The notes beneath the pieces were generated by a model. It saw only the letters and a list, made by a program, of their open reading frames with translations. It was not told the DNA's origin and did not search any database. From NCBI RefSeq assembly GCF_021390645.1, contig NZ_JAJEJT010000004.1, positions 868,001 to 932,000 on the forward strand: a stretch of DNA of 64,000 nt, in the 5' to 3' direction. The DNA comes from Paraburkholderia flagellata (GTDB taxonomy: Bacteria; Pseudomonadota; Gammaproteobacteria; Burkholderiales; Burkholderiaceae). The translations under genes were made by a program, and so were the position numbers. How positions within the stretch are numbered: the first letter of the stretch is position 1; each line of letters begins with the position of its first letter. Below are positions 61,179 through 64,000 of the stretch, piece by piece.

Positions 61179-62762
61179 ATGCCGGACATACCCTTGTCCC
61201 CCTACCGCGCGCCGAGCGCACGCCGCCGCGGCATTGGCATCGCCCTATTTCTCGCCGTCATCGCGGCCGGGGCGGTTTACGTCATCGATCATCTCGTCGT
61301 TGATCTGCGCGCCGTGCGCGAGAGTTCGGCGCTGCCCTTCATCCTGCTCGGGCTCGCGCTAATCATCGCACTCGGCTTCGAGTTCGTGAACGGCTTTCAC
61401 GACACTGCCAACGCCGTCGCCACCGTCATCTACACGAACTCACTCGACCCGCATCTCGCTGTGGCCTGGTCGGGCGCGTGGAATTTCATCGGCGTGCTCG
61501 TTTCGAGCGGCGCGGTCGCGTTCGGCATCCTGCAACTGCTGCCGGTGGAACTTATCCTTCAGGTGGGCAGCGGTGCGGGCTTCGCCATGGTGTTCGCACT
61601 TCTGATCGCCGCCATTGTCTGGAATCTCGGCACGTGGTATTTCGGGCTGCCGTCATCCAGTTCGCATACGCTCGTCGGCTCGATCATCGGCGTGGGCATC
61701 ATGAACCAGTTCATCAGCGGGCCGTCCGGCACGAGCGGCGTGGACTGGGACCAGGCGCTGGGCGTAGGCAAGGCGCTGCTGTTCTCGCCCGTGGTCGGCT
61801 TCGTCATGGCCGCGCTGCTGCTCCTCGTGCTCAAGCTGCTCGTGCGCGTGCCCGCGCTCTATGCCGAGCCCAAGCCCAACCAGGCGCCGCCGCTCTGGAT
61901 CCGCACGCTGCTCATCCTCACCTGCACCGGCGTTTCGTTCGCCCACGGCTCGAACGACGGCCAGAAAGGCATGGGCCTCATCATGCTGATTCTGATCGGC
62001 GTCGTGCCTACCGCCTATGCGCTCAACAAGGCCGTCACGCCCGAGCAAACCGCGGCATTCGTGGTCGTGGCGCGCGAGGCGTCCACAACGCTCGCCCGAT
62101 ACGCGAACGGCGCGCCGCCCGAAAATGCCCGCGCCGAAGTCGAGACCTTCGTGCGCACTCGCAAGCTCACGCCCGCAACGCTGCCTGCGCTGCGCCAACT
62201 CACCGACACCATCGGCGACCAGGTGGCCCTTTCTGGGTCGATGGCAACGGTGCCCGACGCGATCGTCGACAACGTGCGCAACAACATGTATGTCGCGAGC
62301 GAAGCGATCCGGCTGATGCAGAAGGCGAAGACGCCGCCGATATCACCCGCGGACGCCACGGTGCTCGACACCTTCCGCCAACAGATGGACCACTCGACCA
62401 AGTTTATTCCAACGTGGGTGAAGGTCGCTGTGGCCCTGGCGCTCGGTCTCGGCACGATGGTGGGCTGGAAGCGCATTGTGGTGACAGTGGGCGAAAAGAT
62501 CGGCAAGCAGCATCTCACCTACGGTCAGGGCGCCTCGGCAGAGACAGTGGCCATGATCACCATCGGCATGGCCGATGTCTACGGATTGCCGGTGTCGACC
62601 ACGCACGTGCTCGCCTCGGGCGTGGCCGGCACGATGGCCGCGAACGGCTCAGGCCTGCAGTGGGGGACCGTACGCAATCTCGTGCTTGCGTGGGTGCTCA
62701 CGTTGCCTGCTTCGATCGCGCTTTCTGCCGCGCTCTACTGGGTGTTCCGGCAGGCGTTCTGA
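61179..62762 (+). CDS. Inorganic phosphate transporter, PiT family
   Basis: 527 aa with about ten membrane segments. The two family repeats are NGFHDTANAVATVIYTNSL (residues 71-89) and GTWYFGLPSSSSHTLVGS in the first half, and FAHGSNDGQKGMGL and GLPVSTTHVLASGVAGTM in the second. A hydrophilic middle part (about residues 285-410) is larger than in short PiT proteins. It imports phosphate, usually as a metal-phosphate complex. ATG 61179 is the start. No DUF47 (Pit accessory) gene is adjacent. Confidence 0.93.
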   Translation: MPDIPLSPYRAPSARRRGIGIALFLAVIAAGAVYVIDHLVVDLRAVRESSALPFILLGLALIIALGFEFVNGFHDTANAVATVIYTNSLDPHLAVAWSGAWNFIGVLVSSGAVAFGILQLLPVELILQVGSGAGFAMVFALLIAAIVWNLGTWYFGLPSSSSHTLVGSIIGVGIMNQFISGPSGTSGVDWDQALGVGKALLFSPVVGFVMAALLLLVLKLLVRVPALYAEPKPNQAPPLWIRTLLILTCTGVSFAHGSNDGQKGMGLIMLILIGVVPTAYALNKAVTPEQTAAFVVVAREASTTLARYANGAPPENARAEVETFVRTRKLTPATLPALRQLTDTIGDQVALSGSMATVPDAIVDNVRNNMYVASEAIRLMQKAKTPPISPADATVLDTFRQQMDHSTKFIPTWVKVAVALALGLGTMVGWKRIVVTVGEKIGKQHLTYGQGASAETVAMITIGMADVYGLPVSTTHVLASGVAGTMAANGSGLQWGTVRNLVLAWVLTLPASIALSAALYWVFRQAF

Positions 62763-62795
62763 GCGCGCGGCGGTTCGTCCGTCTCGACTCCATGG

Positions 62796-64000
62796 TTAGG
62801 ATGCCTTTTCATCTGCTTCACGCAGCATGTCGCGCAAACGGAACTTCTGCACCTTGCCTGCGGGCGTGGTCGGCATGGCGTCGAGCAGCCATAGCCGTTC
62901 GGGCAAATACTGCGCGGCAACCTTGTGTGACTTGAGGAATCCGACGAGTGAGGGCAGATCGACAGCCACGCCGGGCTTGGCCACCACCACGGCGCAGGCG
63001 CGCTCGCCCAGTCGATCGTCCGCATACGCGACGACCGCCACTTGAGCCACCGCGGGATGACGGTAGAGCAGCGACTCGATTTCGACCACGGGAATGTTCT
63101 CGCCACCGCGAATGATTACGTCCTTGCTGCGGCCGCTGATGCGGATATAGCCGCGCTCATCGACGATCGCGAGGTCGCCGGTGTCGAACCAGCCTTGGGC
63201 GTCCGTAGCGTTGAGGTGGGCGCGCTTGAGATAGCCGCCGAAACCCGAGCATGCGCGCACGAAGAGCCGACCCGCTACGTTCGGCGGCAGCGCGCGGTCG
63301 TTCTCGTCCACCACCTTCACTTCCACGCCCGGCAGCGGCACACCATCGGTCGTAAAGGCGCGCTCGTCATCGTCATCCAGTCGGGTGAGCGTCACCGCAC
63401 CCAGTTCCGTCATGCCCCACGCGGAGACGATCTTCGCCCCCAGCGCCATGCGTGCGCGTTCGACCAGTGCGCCGGGAATTGGCGCGCCCGCACACAAAAA
63501 CGTACGCAGCGTCGGCAAGCGTGTTCCCGCCGTGATGGCCGCGTTGGCAAGATCACCGAGGAACGCCGTGGAAGCCATCGTGAACGTCGCGCGCTCCTGC
63601 GCGATCAGCGCGAGCGCTGCCTCTGGCCGCCATACGTCCTGCAGGACAGCGCTCGCCCGCAAGGCGATCGGCATCATGAGGCCATACATGAAACCGGTTT
63701 GATGCGCCATCGGCGAAGCCATCAGCACGACGTCGTCGCGACTGAGACGCATGGCCTGCGCGTAAGGAAGGATGTTCGAAAACAGCGTGTTCGCTGTGTG
63801 CATCACGCCCTTGGGCTCGCCCGTCGTGCCTGAGGTGTAAAGCAGTTGCGTCACGTCGTCGGGGCCAGGGCGATCGCGCGTGAGGATGGCTTCGGCGTCG
63901 CTCGAGTCTTCCCAGCATGGGCCGCTCAGGAGCGCCTCGAAGCTGTGCTGCGCTGGCTTTCCTTGATCCGTTGCGCCCACAACCACCACGTGCTGCAAGG
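62796..64000 (-). CDS. AMP-dependent acyl-CoA synthetase, 5' end beyond the window
   Basis: At least 401 codons of a larger gene; the start lies past base 64000. The P-loop motif QLLYTSGTTGEPKGVMHTANTL is near the top of the fragment. Later come SAWGMTELGAVTLTR, GYIRISGRSKDVIIRGGENIPVVEIESLLYRHPAV and the catalytic-lysine region MPTTPAGKVQKFRLRDMLRE. It resembles cyclohexanecarboxylate- or short/medium-chain acyl-CoA ligases, but the substrate is not clear. It converges on the pit gene, 33 bases away. Confidence 0.87.
   Translation of the reverse strand, partial: LQHVVVVGATDQGKPAQHSFEALLSGPCWEDSSDAEAILTRDRPGPDDVTQLLYTSGTTGEPKGVMHTANTLFSNILPYAQAMRLSRDDVVLMASPMAHQTGFMYGLMMPIALRASAVLQDVWRPEAALALIAQERATFTMASTAFLGDLANAAITAGTRLPTLRTFLCAGAPIPGALVERARMALGAKIVSAWGMTELGAVTLTRLDDDDERAFTTDGVPLPGVEVKVVDENDRALPPNVAGRLFVRACSGFGGYLKRAHLNATDAQGWFDTGDLAIVDERGYIRISGRSKDVIIRGGENIPVVEIESLLYRHPAVAQVAVVAYADDRLGERACAVVVAKPGVAVDLPSLVGFLKSHKVAAQYLPERLWLLDAMPTTPAGKVQKFRLRDMLREADEKAS

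Overview
The window is high-GC DNA with dense, mostly co-oriented gene blocks. Its gene families point to a betaproteobacterium of the Burkholderiaceae, most likely Paraburkholderia, Caballeronia or a close relative. The clues are two Gram-negative porins of the Burkholderia type, a DUF4148 protein, a PHB-depolymerase-type esterase with the MPRKKTSVWLKGLELL start, an ECF42/DGPF operon and a complete wsp operon. The genus is inferred from gene families, not from a marker gene. No rRNA, tRNA, CRISPR array, insertion sequence or phage gene was seen.

Layout. 1-2 kb: the tail of an ABC-transporter binding protein and an NlpC/P60 lipoprotein. 2.3-11.2 kb: a sugar locus with a porin, a GH42 beta-galactosidase and a CUT1 ABC importer (two permeases, binding protein, ATPase), divergent from a LacI repressor with two operator-like palindromes in the shared promoter. 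11.4-14.1 kb: a small orphan protein, a SolA-type amine oxidase and an unknown lipoprotein. 14.2-16.9 kb: an ECF42 sigma factor in an operon with a VOC protein and two DGPF (YCII) proteins. 17-18.8 kb: a TetR/metallo-beta-lactamase-fold divergent pair with two operator-like repeats. 19-24 kb: a ROK regulator plus a CUT2 sugar importer behind a 25-bp perfect palindrome.

24-34.6 kb: an orphan SsuA-like binding protein, an EAL and a GGDEF protein, a ZntB/CorA transporter, a DUF1479 protein, a PHB-depolymerase-like esterase, a two-gene chromate transporter and a DUF4148 protein. 34.9-39 kb: an HtrA-like protease facing an ECF sigma factor that lies between two anti-sigma-like membrane proteins. 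39.3-41.5 kb: a large secreted beta-propeller-like protein with an EF-hand loop. 41.5-50.3 kb: the full chemosensory c-di-GMP operon wspABCDEFR. 50.6-57.7 kb: a quinate/shikimate catabolic locus (TetR, MFS transporter, NAD-type shikimate dehydrogenase, type II dehydroquinase, fused dehydroshikimate dehydratase, porin). 57.8-64 kb: a PucR-type regulator, two acyl-CoA synthetases (the last cut by the window end) and a PiT phosphate transporter.

How the genes work together. The importers at 5.5-9.9 kb and 20.3-24 kb each sit beside their own repressor. The quinate/shikimate genes convert these compounds through dehydroshikimate to protocatechuate. Three proteins (the EAL protein, the GGDEF protein and WspR) set c-di-GMP, so control of surface behaviour is a theme of 25-50 kb. 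I saw no clearly new defence or mobile system. The least explained parts are the sigma factor with two anti-sigma-like partners next to the HtrA-like protease, the EF-hand propeller protein, and the altered inhibitory site of WspR.
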